In this document: one piece after another, positions 1-6,733 of the stretch
Position numbering within the stretch: position 1 is the stretch's first letter
How the letters are laid out: every line of letters begins with the position of its first letter
Assembly (NCBI GenBank): GCA_031254635.1
Contig: JAIRUB010000031.1
Coordinates: forward strand, 1-23,080
From: Prevotellaceae bacterium
GTDB taxonomy: Bacteria > Bacteroidota > Bacteroidia > Bacteroidales > UBA932
Reading direction: 5' to 3'
DNA length: 23,080 bases
The notes under the pieces: model-generated
Told to the model about the DNA's origin: nothing
Database searches by the model: none
Seen by the model: only the letters and a program-made list of their open reading frames with translations
Translations under genes and position numbers: made by a program

Positions 1-4
1 TTAA

Positions 5-120
5 GGTTTCACGCAACGGCGGCAGTAACCCCGCAGAAAAGGTAGTGCGGAATTGAAACATTATCGCCCGCAACAAAAGTAGTAAAAGCCGCCGCTGCGC
101 CAAGCCGCCACCACGTTATC
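5..120. repeat. GC-rich imperfect palindrome, copy 1 of a dispersed hairpin repeat (attC-like?)
   Basis: Positions 5-23 and 88-106 are inverted arms that pair at about 15 of 19 positions. A smaller internal stem (CCGCA ... TGCGG) lies near 31-50. The 29 bases at 82-110 are the exact reverse complement of 16163-16191, so this is one of two copies in the window, in opposite orientation. Just outside the arm is ACGTTATC (113-120). A long bulged hairpin beside small accessory genes resembles integron attC sites or other folded recombination substrates, but no integrase is in the window and canonical R'/R'' core boxes are not convincing. The repeat itself is seen; its function is inferred. Confidence 0.75.
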
Positions 121-162
121 TGTGTGCAAAAAGACTTTTTAGACAACCTCCATTAATTAACC

Positions 163-222
163 ATGAAAAAACATTTTTTCATCATTGGTGTTTGCGTAAT
201 TGGCGGCGGGAAATGGCAATAA
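163..222 (+). pseudogene. orphan signal-peptide-like fragment (19 aa)
   Basis: A 19-residue reading frame starts MKKHFFIIGVCVIGGG and then stops. The two lysines followed by a hydrophobic run look like the n- and h-regions of a secretion signal, but nothing follows in any frame that continues a mature protein. It is most likely the remnant of an exported protein lost at the boundary between the hairpin repeat and the acetyltransferase remnant. It could also be a chance ORF. Confidence 0.3.
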
Positions 223-243
223 TTGATATTAAAACAATGCTAT

Positions 244-659
244 ATGCAAATAAAATCCCTCACAAAAATAGACTTCAACACAATTTTCAAGGCTTTCAAT
301 CAGGTCTTTGCCGCATTCGACAGCAACGAAATAGTGTCGTTTACCCTTAACGGAATCGGGAATTTCAACGGAATACCAACGGCTTATGACACAGGAACAC
401 TGAAAGAATACAGGGGAAAGGGCTTGGCCACCCAAATTTTTGAATATTCTATCCCTTATTTAAAAGAAATGAATATTCAACAATACCTGTTAGAAGTATT
501 GCAACACAACACAAAAGCTGTTTCTGATTTTTGGGATTTTCATCCTTCCTGGCAAAATAGTTTTGAATCTATCGAAAGAGCAGCCGAAAATTTTGTCGGA
601 TTGGGTGTGTTTATTGAAAAAAAACTTGTAGGCTATTTGAAATGATTAAAAAAATATAA
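244..659 (+). pseudogene. GNAT N-acetyltransferase reduced by several internal deletions
   Basis: The encoded protein has a clear GNAT acetyl-CoA-binding segment (EYRGKGLAT, then IFEYSIPYLKE and LLEVLQHNTKAVS). Relatives I recall are about 290 residues with two tandem GNAT-like halves. Here the N-terminal part jumps from FKAFNQ straight to AAFDSNEIVSF, the segment after NTKAVS jumps directly to DFWDFHPSWQ, and KLVGY is followed by the family's terminal EMIKKI in another frame (639-659), so the present stop at 643-645 is not the ancestral one. I chose ATG 244 (MQIKSLTKIDF); the upstream TTG at 223 is not supported by homology. The first deletions are in frame and the last is not. The boundaries of the lost segments come from memory of the family, not from an alignment. 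It precedes the PhzF gene by about 20 bases. Confidence 0.65.
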
Positions 660-665
660 ACCATT

Positions 666-1466
666 ATGCAAAAAATTAAAATTTATCAAGTGGACGCTTT
701 TACTGATAAATTATTTTCGGGAAATCCTGCCGCAGTTTGTATCTTGGACTCTTGGCTAAGCGATGAGTTAATGCACGCTATCGGGAACGAAAATAATTTG
801 GCGGAAACTGCATTTGTTGTGCCTAAGGGGCAGGATTTTGAAATCCGATGGTTCACCCCAACCGTAGAGGTTGATTTGTGCGGCCATGCCACGCTCGCTT
901 CGGCGTTTGTGCTGTTCAACATACTCAATTATTCCGGCCCTGTTATTAAATTTCATTCTCTGAGAAGCGGATGCCTGTCCGTCGAAAAAAAAGAAACTAT
1001 GCTTTTTTTAGACTTCCCGACTGATAAAATAGAAAGGATAACAGATGAACAGCAGAACGCAGCAATAGAAAAATGTATCGGAATTAAACCAATAGCGCTG
1101 TACAAGGGAAAAACAGATTACATGGCGGTAATTGACAACGAAAGTTTGCTACAAAACCTGCAACCCGATTTTGCAGAAGTCGGCAAATTGCTGGCACGGG
1201 GATTGATTGTTACGGCGAAGGGCGATGCTGTGGATTTTGTGTCGTGCTTCTTTGGCCCTCAGTCAGGAATCGACGAAGACCCCGTAACAGGTTCCGCACA
1301 CACTACCCTGCTGCCCTTCTGGACAAAAAAATTAAATAAAGACAAATTAATAGCCCGTCAAATATCAAAACGAGGAGGACTGTTAATGTGCGAATTAAAA
1401 AATGACAGGTGCATAATAGGAGGAGAGGCCCGATTATATTTAATAGGAGAAATAAATTTATATTGA
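666..1466 (+). CDS. PhzF family isomerase / YddE-like protein
   Basis: A complete 266-residue member of the PhzF superfamily, which has the same two-lobed fold as diaminopimelate epimerase. Hallmarks: LFSGNPAAVC (16-25), NLAETAFVV (44-52) with the proposed catalytic acid Glu47, EVDLCGHATLAS (68-79), and GIDEDPVTGSAH (201-212), the phosphate- or substrate-binding loop. Length and both ends match the family. Characterised PhzF isomerises a dihydroxyanthranilate in phenazine synthesis, but most relatives, including those in Bacteroidota, have unknown substrates, so no pathway is assigned. The next gene starts one base after this stop (TGA, then ATG at 1468), which implies cotranscription and perhaps coupling. 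It is the only recognisable intact enzyme in this cassette-like cluster. Confidence 0.9.
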   Translation: MQKIKIYQVDAFTDKLFSGNPAAVCILDSWLSDELMHAIGNENNLAETAFVVPKGQDFEIRWFTPTVEVDLCGHATLASAFVLFNILNYSGPVIKFHSLRSGCLSVEKKETMLFLDFPTDKIERITDEQQNAAIEKCIGIKPIALYKGKTDYMAVIDNESLLQNLQPDFAEVGKLLARGLIVTAKGDAVDFVSCFFGPQSGIDEDPVTGSAHTTLLPFWTKKLNKDKLIARQISKRGGLLMCELKNDRCIIGGEARLYLIGEINLY

Positions 1467-1467
1467 G

Positions 1468-1758
1468 ATGAAAATACTTGCAATAGAAAAGGAAGTAGAA
1501 GGTGTTAGCTGGGATAATACAGATGATTTATTAGCGCAGGAAGCCCAACATGTTTTCCAATTATATCTTTCGGATAAATTAAGAGAGATTTATTTTACCG
1601 AAGACAAAAATGCTGTTTTAATATTAGAAACAGAAAATAAAACAACGGCGAAAAAACTACTGAATGCCCTGCCACTAGTAAAGTTCGGAAAGATAAGATT
1701 TGAGCTAATGGAGCTGAGGCCTTATACCGGTTATGAGAGAATAATGAAGTTTAGTTAA
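1468..1758 (+). CDS. small conserved-type protein, probable dimeric alpha/beta-barrel fold
   Basis: 96 residues, acidic and soluble, with no signal peptide. The alternation of strands and helices (ILAIEKEVEG; LREIYFTEDKNAVLILE; TKKLLNALP-like helix; KIRFELMELRPY) suggests a ferredoxin-like fold of the YCII / muconolactone-isomerase type. Such proteins often act as small dimeric accessory or monooxygenase-like proteins. The fold is inferred from the residue pattern only; no catalytic residue can be named. The gene follows the PhzF gene by one base and is probably in the same transcript. It is followed by a 60-base AT-rich gap leading to the mntA promoter. Confidence 0.6.
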   Translation: MKILAIEKEVEGVSWDNTDDLLAQEAQHVFQLYLSDKLREIYFTEDKNAVLILETENKTTAKKLLNALPLVKFGKIRFELMELRPYTGYERIMKFS

Positions 1759-1812
1759 AGTCAATTTTTTAATTTGATTTTCCTAAAAAACACAATATTC
1801 CGAAAAAGGTTG

Positions 1813-1820
1813 TATCTTTG
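1813..1820 (+). promoter_or_regulatory. Bacteroidota -7 box TATCTTTG for the mntA/hepT operon
   Basis: TATCTTTG matches the TAnnTTTG consensus of the Bacteroidota primary sigma factor. No good TTTG -33 element is visible at the usual spacing. The box overlaps a possible TTG start at 1818, which is evidence against that longer reading and in favour of ATG 1842. Confidence 0.6.
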
Positions 1821-1841
1821 CAAAATGTTAAATATCAAGAA

Positions 1842-2144
1842 ATGTATATAGATAATTACAAAAACACATTAATGCAGTTATGTGTTCAAAACAAAGTAAA
1901 ATCGCTATATGTATTCGGCTCTGTGATAACAGAACATTTTGATAACAATAGCGATATTGATTTAATTGTTGATATTGATGCTGCAAGTCCGCTGGAATAC
2001 GCCGATTGTTATTTTAATTTAAAATTTGCATTGCAGGATTTATTCAATCGTCCTATTGATTTGCTTGAAAATAAAGCTGTTAAAAACAAATATTTACGTC
2101 AAGAAATTGATAGATCCAAACAATTGATTTATGCCGGAGAATAA
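1842..2144 (+). CDS. mntA: MntA-type nucleotidyltransferase antitoxin
   Basis: A 100-residue minimal nucleotidyltransferase. The Pol-beta-type motif is FGS (25-27) followed by SDIDLIV (37-43), giving the metal-binding Asp38 and Asp40. In characterised systems MntA antitoxins neutralise the HepT RNase by adding AMP to a tyrosine near its active site. The frame is open back to a TTG at 1818, but that codon lies inside the -7 promoter box, so ATG 1842 (MYIDNYKNTL) is the likely start. The 3' end overlaps the hepT start by 14 bases, the usual arrangement for this module. Function is assigned from the family and the pairing. Confidence 0.88.
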   Translation: MYIDNYKNTLMQLCVQNKVKSLYVFGSVITEHFDNNSDIDLIVDIDAASPLEYADCYFNLKFALQDLFNRPIDLLENKAVKNKYLRQEIDRSKQLIYAGE

Positions 2145-2472
2145 AGACATAAAAATTTTTCTATCAGATATCGAAAGATCAATCGATGAAATATTTGATT
2201 TTTTGCCTGAAAAACGAGATTTTTTCAAATTTCAAAAGGACATAAAAACCCGAAAGGCGGTTGAACGAAATATTGAAATCATAGGAGAAGCGATGAACAG
2301 AATTTTAAAAATTGACCCGCAATTTCCAATAGATACTTCACGCAAGATTGTTGACACAAGAAATCGTATTATACACGGTTATGACAGCGTTTCAGAGGAT
2401 GTTCTGTGGTTGATAATTGTCAATTACCTGCCTTCTCTTGAAAAGCAGGTAAAAGAATTATTGGAAAAATAA
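2131..2472 (+). CDS. hepT: HepT-like ribonuclease toxin
   Basis: 113 residues of the HepT (formerly DUF86) HEPN family. The active-site signature is RNRIIHGY (77-84), giving R-X4-H-X-Y with Arg77, His82 and the tyrosine Tyr84 that MntA is known to AMPylate in characterised pairs. An upstream helix holds RNIEIIGEAMNR (46-57), also typical of the family. The toxin cleaves RNA when not modified. The start overlaps mntA by 14 bases, so translation is probably coupled with the antitoxin first. All expected residues are present and the length is normal, so the toxin looks potentially active. It ends 17 bases from the convergent TonB gene, with no obvious terminator between them. Confidence 0.9.
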   Translation: MPENKDIKIFLSDIERSIDEIFDFLPEKRDFFKFQKDIKTRKAVERNIEIIGEAMNRILKIDPQFPIDTSRKIVDTRNRIIHGYDSVSEDVLWLIIVNYLPSLEKQVKELLEK

Positions 2473-2489
2473 AGCTTCGTTCTTCTGTT

Positions 2490-3173
2490 TTATTTCAGCT
2501 GAAATATTACAGGGAAGGTATATTTTACACGCGCGGGTTTGCCATAATGTTTCCCCGGTACCCACTTAGGCGACATAGAGATTACGCGAACAGCTTCCCT
2601 GTCAAGCGTTGGATCAACCCCACGGAGTATTTTCACATCAACTACATTTCCTTGAGTATTTACTACAAAGGAGCAGATTACGCGGCCTTGAATTCTATTA
2701 TCTATCGCAACATCAGGGTAAGTCATGTTTTTAAGTACCCACTTGGTAAACTCATTTTCATCACCGCTCATAAATTTAGGCTTTTCATCTACTGCTACAA
2801 CAGGAATGTCATCATCTATAATTGGCTCGTCGGTATAAGTTGCCGCACGATAGGTATAGGTGGTATATCCTTCTCCGGGGATAGGCTCTGTAGGAACTAT
2901 TACAGAGGGGACATCTACACCATCATCAACAAGCAGAAAATTATCAATAATCATGGGTGGAGCAACCGACGGCTGTGGTGGCTCGGGCATAGTGGGTGGT
3001 ATGAATACGTCAACTATGTCAGGATTAACCGGCGCTATTACAGAAATCGTCTTGTCGTGAGTTTTCCATTCAAATGACATAAAAACTAGCAACAAGGCTA
3101 CGATTAATCCGATTTCACGAAACAACATTCTTTTGTTTTCGAGATTGGTTTTGGGTGTTTTTTTTGTTTCCAT
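2490..3173 (-). CDS. TonB-like energy transducer
   Basis: A 227-residue inner-membrane protein. A short cytoplasmic basic tail (LENKRMLFREIG) leads into one membrane helix at about residues 21-34, a proline-rich periplasmic stretch (IPPTMPEPPQPSVAPP), an acidic linker, and a C-terminal TonB domain (about 125-227; GRVICSFVV, GNVVDVKILRGVDP, REAVRVI, YTFPVIFQL). TonB proteins transmit proton-motive force to outer-membrane receptors. The C-terminal domain is clearly paralogous to that of the gene at 3780-4670: both carry a VAV(D/E)xKPKF lead-in and a conserved GRV(I/L)CSFV. It is divergent from the ECF sigma gene with only 41 bases between the starts, so the two may share control. No clear -7 box is seen for this strand. 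Confidence 0.85.
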   Translation of the reverse strand: METKKTPKTNLENKRMLFREIGLIVALLLVFMSFEWKTHDKTISVIAPVNPDIVDVFIPPTMPEPPQPSVAPPMIIDNFLLVDDGVDVPSVIVPTEPIPGEGYTTYTYRAATYTDEPIIDDDIPVVAVDEKPKFMSGDENEFTKWVLKNMTYPDVAIDNRIQGRVICSFVVNTQGNVVDVKILRGVDPTLDREAVRVISMSPKWVPGKHYGKPARVKYTFPVIFQLK

Positions 3174-3176
3174 AAT

Positions 3177-3206
3177 TTTGTTTATTAAATGGTTTATGTA
3201 TCTTTG
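3177..3206 (+). promoter_or_regulatory. promoter of the sigma/anti-sigma operon (TTTG-N18-TATCTTTG)
   Basis: A -33-like TTTG at 3177-3180 is 18 bases from TATCTTTG at 3199-3206, close to the Bacteroidota consensus spacing. The sigma-factor ATG follows 8 bases after the -7 box, so the transcript would be almost leaderless. The promoter sits in the 41-base gap between the divergent TonB-like gene and the sigma gene. Confidence 0.6.
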
Positions 3207-3214
3207 CTATTAAG

Positions 3215-3793
3215 ATGCAATTCGGTGTAAAATTCCATAAACAACATTCGTCAAGCGATGAAGAATTGTTGGCCGACTATAAAAAGTCGCTAACTATAAA
3301 TGTTTTAGGAGTTTTATACGAACGCTATATGGCCTTAGTTTATGGTTTATCGCTAAAATATTTACGCGACAAAGAGGCTGCCAAAGATGCGGTAATGCAA
3401 ATTTTTGAAAAATTGGTAGAAAAATTGCCCAACCAAGAGGTGCGCAATTTTAAATCGTGGTTGTATGTGGTAGCTAAAAATCACTGTTTGATGCAGTTAA
3501 GAAAAAACAAGCAAACAAAACAAGTGGTTTTCGACGAAAGATTTATGGATTTTGAAGACAATTTTCATCTTCAGAAGGCAATGGACGATGAGCGCATAAA
3601 AAGCCGGTTGGACAATTGTATAGAACAATTACCGCCTCATCAACGCGCAGCCATTCGTCAATTTTATTTGGAAGAATTATCGTATAAAGAAATTAGTTTA
3701 TTGATGACTGATGATATAAAGAAAATAAAAAGTTTTATCCAAAATGGTAAACGTAATTTAAAAATTTGTTTGGAAAAAGATGTCAAATTATAA
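3215..3793 (+). CDS. ECF-type RNA polymerase sigma factor
   Basis: 192 residues with the sigma-70 region 2 pattern (KEAAKDAVMQIFEKL, then FKSWLYVVAKNHCLMQLR) and a C-terminal region 4 helix-turn-helix (QLPPHQRAAIRQFYLEELSYKEI ... SFIQNGKRNLK, split here at the acidic MTDD). This is the Bacteroidota ECF type whose partner is a membrane protein with a TonB or carboxypeptidase-like periplasmic part. The downstream gene overlaps by 14 bases and has the expected anti-sigma features. The target regulon cannot be read from the sequence. Candidates are its own operon and the divergent TonB-like gene, though no distinct ECF promoter is visible. Confidence 0.9.
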   Translation: MQFGVKFHKQHSSSDEELLADYKKSLTINVLGVLYERYMALVYGLSLKYLRDKEAAKDAVMQIFEKLVEKLPNQEVRNFKSWLYVVAKNHCLMQLRKNKQTKQVVFDERFMDFEDNFHLQKAMDDERIKSRLDNCIEQLPPHQRAAIRQFYLEELSYKEISLLMTDDIKKIKSFIQNGKRNLKICLEKDVKL

Positions 3794-4670
3794 AAATATA
3801 TTTGCTTATTTAGCAGGCCGCTTGAGCGGTAAGCAGGCTAACCGTTTGGAGCGGCAAGCGGTTGACGAACCCTTTTTGTACGAAGCCATTGAAGGTTTCG
3901 AAGAAAACAAAGGAGCGCACGAACAGAACTTACAAAAATTGCATCGTAAACTAAAAGTTAGAACACAAACTGCTAAGCCTCGTTATCATTGGCATTTTCA
4001 AGATGCTGCCATATTCATTGTTTTTATTTCGGTTTTGGGCTTCCTGTTAGTTCCGCGTTTAAACGAAAGGAGAGTCCCAACCTATTACGCCGATTTGATG
4101 AAAATAACTGTTGAGGAAGAATTTATTTTTATGCCCTCGGAGCCTCGCCAACATTCTTCGGAACTGTTGTCGGCCACACCTGTAGCCCCGATAGTTTCCG
4201 ACATTATTGTCATTGTTGACGATGAGGTAGCCCTAAGCGATGTGTTCTTTGATGTACAAGTGGAAACCATGGAGGTGGACGTAAGCGCTTACATTGCGCA
4301 GGGACTTATCGTAGCAGAAGAAGCGGTAGAGGAGGAAATAATTCCATACGTGGCGGTGGAACAAAAACCAAAATTTATAATTTCAGGAAAAGATGTAGGG
4401 AAAAAAGGCTTTTCGCGTTGGATCGCGCAACAAATACGGTATCCCGAAGCTGCCATTGAGCAGGAATTGCGCGGAAGAGTACTCTGCTCTTTTGTAATTA
4501 CGGCCGAAGGGAATGTTACCGACGTAAAAGTGCTTTCAGGCGTTCATCCCTTATTAGACAAGGAAGCTATTCGAGTAATTTCATCCTCGCCCCAATGGAT
4601 TCCGGGAATGGAACGAGGCCGCGCCGTTGCCGTTGCTTATTACGTTCCCGTTGTGTTCTTACTCTCGTAA
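3780..4670 (+). CDS. anti-sigma-like membrane protein with C-terminal TonB domain
   Basis: 296 residues. The cytoplasmic N-terminus (IFAYLAGRLSGKQANRLER, then EPFLYEAIEGFEEN) resembles the zinc-free anti-sigma domains found next to Bacteroidota ECF sigma genes. One membrane helix spans about 74-91 (DAAIFIVFISVLGFLLVP). A long acidic periplasmic linker follows (EEEFIF, IVIVDDEVALSDV), then a TonB C-terminal domain at about 200-296 (YPEAAIEQELRGRVLCSFVI, NVTDVKVLSGVHP, YYVPVVF). ATG 3780 overlaps the sigma gene by 14 bases, so production is coupled. I infer that it holds the sigma factor at the membrane and senses an envelope cue, or contact with a TonB-dependent receptor, through the TonB domain. 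The TonB assignment is strong; the anti-sigma role is inferred from N-terminus and context. Confidence 0.8.
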   Translation: MSNYKNIFAYLAGRLSGKQANRLERQAVDEPFLYEAIEGFEENKGAHEQNLQKLHRKLKVRTQTAKPRYHWHFQDAAIFIVFISVLGFLLVPRLNERRVPTYYADLMKITVEEEFIFMPSEPRQHSSELLSATPVAPIVSDIIVIVDDEVALSDVFFDVQVETMEVDVSAYIAQGLIVAEEAVEEEIIPYVAVEQKPKFIISGKDVGKKGFSRWIAQQIRYPEAAIEQELRGRVLCSFVITAEGNVTDVKVLSGVHPLLDKEAIRVISSSPQWIPGMERGRAVAVAYYVPVVFLLS

Positions 4671-4688
4671 TGATATTGTTCCTTGTTA

Positions 4689-4719
4689 TTGTTTTTTGTG
4701 TAAAAAATTAGTACTTTTG
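4689..4719 (+). promoter_or_regulatory. ruvB promoter (TTG-N20-TACTTTTG)
   Basis: TTG at 4689-4691 is 20 bases from TACTTTTG (4712-4719), which fits TAnnTTTG. The ruvB ATG is 24 bases further on. It shows that ruvB has its own transcript separate from the sigma/TonB operon. Confidence 0.55.
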
Positions 4720-4743
4720 TAGGTTATATTACTTGGAATTTAA

Positions 4744-5763
4744 ATGAAAAATTTCGACCCTTACGTAGAACGCGAACAGACGGACAGCGATTTTGAAACA
4801 CAAATCCGCCCCCGTGAATTTGAAGAATTTTCAGGACAAGAAAAGATTATTGACAACCTGAAAGTCTTTGTAAAAGCCGCCCTGATGCGCAGCGAGTCGC
4901 TCGACCACGTGTTGTTGCACGGCCCTCCGGGGCTTGGGAAAACCACGCTGGCGCACATTATTGCTCACGAATTGGGCGTTGGAATGAAAATCTCTTCCGG
5001 CCCGGTACTCGACAAGCCCGGTGACTTGGCAGGCCTGCTCACCAACCTCGACAAGGGCGACGTGCTTTTTATTGATGAAATCCACCGCCTCTCGCCGGTG
5101 GTGGAAGAATACCTGTACTCGGCGATGGAGGATTACAGCATAGATATTCTGTTAGACAAAGGCCCCAGTGCACGCTCGGTGCAAATTACCCTCAATCCCT
5201 TTACCTTAGTGGGGGCTACCACCCGCAGTGGTTTGCTTACTTCCCCCTTGCGTGCCCGCTTCGGCATACAGTGCCACCTCGAATACTACGACGCCAAAGT
5301 TTTATTCCGTATATTGCAACGCAGCGCTACCATTTTGGGCGTGGAAATTGATGATAAAGCCGCCCACGAGATAGCTATGCGCAGCCGCGGCACGCCACGT
5401 ATTGCTAATGCGCTGTTGCGCCGCGTGCGCGACTTTGCACAGGTAAAAGGTTCAGGTGCTATCGACATTGAGATTACCCGTTACGCCCTCAATGCCTTGA
5501 ATATCGACAAGCACGGGCTCGACCAGATGGATAACAAGATATTATCAACCATCATTCATAAATTCAGAGGAGGGCCTGTTGGGCTTACCACTATTGCCAC
5601 AGCGGTGAGCGAAGATGCCGGCACCATAGAGGAGGTTTACGAGCCTTTTCTCATTAAGGAAGGCTTTTTGCAACGCACACCCCGCGGCCGCGAAGCCACA
5701 GCCTTAGCCTATCAACACCTATGCATTCTTCCAAAGAAAGGCGAAGAGAAGGAGTTGTTTTAG
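4744..5763 (+). CDS. ruvB: Holliday junction branch-migration ATPase RuvB
   Basis: A full-length 339-residue RuvB, the hexameric AAA+ motor that works with RuvA and RuvC to migrate Holliday junctions in recombinational repair. Walker A is GPPGLGKTT (60-68) and Walker B is DEIH (111-114). A GATTRSGLLTSPLRARFG stretch carries the sensor and arginine-finger region, and RSRGTPRIANALLRRVRDF is the sensor-2 helix. The C-terminal winged helix has GGPVGLTTIA and FLQRTPRGREAT. All landmarks are intact. ruvA and ruvC are not adjacent, which is common in Bacteroidota. Its GC content and codon use look higher than in the flanking accessory genes. Confidence 0.98.
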   Translation: MKNFDPYVEREQTDSDFETQIRPREFEEFSGQEKIIDNLKVFVKAALMRSESLDHVLLHGPPGLGKTTLAHIIAHELGVGMKISSGPVLDKPGDLAGLLTNLDKGDVLFIDEIHRLSPVVEEYLYSAMEDYSIDILLDKGPSARSVQITLNPFTLVGATTRSGLLTSPLRARFGIQCHLEYYDAKVLFRILQRSATILGVEIDDKAAHEIAMRSRGTPRIANALLRRVRDFAQVKGSGAIDIEITRYALNALNIDKHGLDQMDNKILSTIIHKFRGGPVGLTTIATAVSEDAGTIEEVYEPFLIKEGFLQRTPRGREATALAYQHLCILPKKGEEKELF

Positions 5764-5783
5764 CAGGAAATAATAAAATTTTG

Positions 5784-5791
5784 TATCTTTG
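5784..5791 (+). promoter_or_regulatory. -7 box TATCTTTG for the DUF6922/AbiEii-like pair
   Basis: TATCTTTG matches TAnnTTTG and lies 14 bases before the ATG at 5806, in the 42-base gap after ruvB. No convincing -33 element is visible. It indicates that the toxin-like pair is transcribed independently of ruvB. Confidence 0.55.
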
Positions 5792-5805
5792 TAAAAAAAC
5801 AGTTT

Positions 5806-6132
5806 ATGTGGTCTGACTGGGAAAAGAAAGTTAAACCGAACGCTCAGCTCCCAAAGAAACTTTTTTGGGATGTTGATTGGGCTAATTTCGATTTGCAGAA
5901 GAATAAAAAATTAGTTGTGCAACGAGTAATTGAATATGGATTGCCCGAAGATTACTATACATTATTTAAACTTTATGGAGGTGTTTCGGGTGTTCGAGAA
6001 ATTATTAAAGAAATTCCGTGTTTTCGTTACCCACGAGACATTTCTTTTGTTTGTATGACCTTTAATTTAAAAAAAGAAGATTTGGAATGTTACAAACGGC
6101 AACAGTTGAGAAAGGAACGTATGAACTCTTGA
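5806..6132 (+). CDS. DUF6922-like protein, putative antitoxin of the AbiEii-like partner
   Basis: 108 residues. The N-terminal half has LPKKLFWDVDWANFD, a pattern I associate with DUF6922-type proteins in Bacteroidota that precede nucleotidyltransferase toxins. The middle (VVQRVIEYGLPEDYYTLFKL) looks like a compact helical, possibly winged-helix, DNA-binding region. The 3' end overlaps the downstream nucleotidyltransferase gene by 46 bases, so the two are one translational unit. By analogy with AbiEi/AbiEii, it probably restrains the toxin and may repress the operon. The family name is from memory and the antitoxin role is inferred from order and overlap. Confidence 0.65.
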   Translation: MWSDWEKKVKPNAQLPKKLFWDVDWANFDLQKNKKLVVQRVIEYGLPEDYYTLFKLYGGVSGVREIIKEIPCFRYPRDISFVCMTFNLKKEDLECYKRQQLRKERMNS

Positions 6133-6731
6133 AACAATTGATGAAGGACGATTTTTTGTCGGGCTTTTTATTGGCAGGAGGCACAAATCTTTCACTTCAA
6201 ATTGGACACAGACAGAGTGTTGATTTAGACTTGTTTTCTTATAAGTCATTCGATGCCAAGGCTATTGAAAAACATTTGCTTAAAAATTATCCTTTTGTTC
6301 CCCTGCGGGTTATGGAGCGAGATACAGTTATAGGATATATTACCGATATAAAGGTTGACATTGTTGCGCATATTTATCCTCTTTTAAATCAGTCTTTTAT
6401 AGAAGATAAAATTCGGTTTTATAGTTTGCAAGATATTGCTTGTATGAAACTTGTTGCAATCAGTGATAATGGTACACGGTTGAAAGATTTTGTTGACATT
6501 GCGTTTTTATCAACAAAAATGTCGTTGACAGAGATGCTAACTTGTTATCAGAAAAAATACAATCGTCCAAATTATTATCACGCTGTAAAAGGCCTTTCTT
6601 ATTTCGATGACATCGAATTTAACGATTCTATCAATCTTACAAATAGCGTTTTCAGTTGGAAGAAAATCGAAAAACGTATTTGTGAGATGATAAAATACGA
6701 AAACAGAATTTTTGAAACAGCGCCGTGTTAA
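6087..6731 (+). CDS. AbiEii/AbiGii-family nucleotidyltransferase toxin-like protein
   Basis: 214 residues of the nucleotidyltransferase family that includes AbiEii toxins. The nucleotide-binding motif is LAGGTNLSLQIGHRQSVDLD (29-48), with Gly31-Gly32 and the paired Asp46 and Asp48. The usual downstream SLQDIACMKLVAIS and RLKDFVDIAFL follow. AbiEii-type enzymes block growth by modifying tRNA, giving abortive-infection or toxin-antitoxin phenotypes, but other members are untested. The start lies 46 bases inside the preceding gene. The 3' end is 2 bases from the stop of the convergent rtcB pseudogene. It looks intact and is the second nucleotidyltransferase module in 5 kb, after MntA/HepT. Confidence 0.82.
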   Translation: MLQTATVEKGTYELLKQLMKDDFLSGFLLAGGTNLSLQIGHRQSVDLDLFSYKSFDAKAIEKHLLKNYPFVPLRVMERDTVIGYITDIKVDIVAHIYPLLNQSFIEDKIRFYSLQDIACMKLVAISDNGTRLKDFVDIAFLSTKMSLTEMLTCYQKKYNRPNYYHAVKGLSYFDDIEFNDSINLTNSVFSWKKIEKRICEMIKYENRIFETAPC

Positions 6732-6733
6732 CC

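Noticed and set aside
5..1760. A classical integron cassette array
   Set aside because: Only one hairpin accompanies these genes, no integrase is present, and the core boxes do not match canonical attC; kept only as an attC-like possibility.
2547..3077. 176-residue plus-strand ORF
   Set aside because: It is the antisense of the TonB-like gene; no homology or signal supports it.
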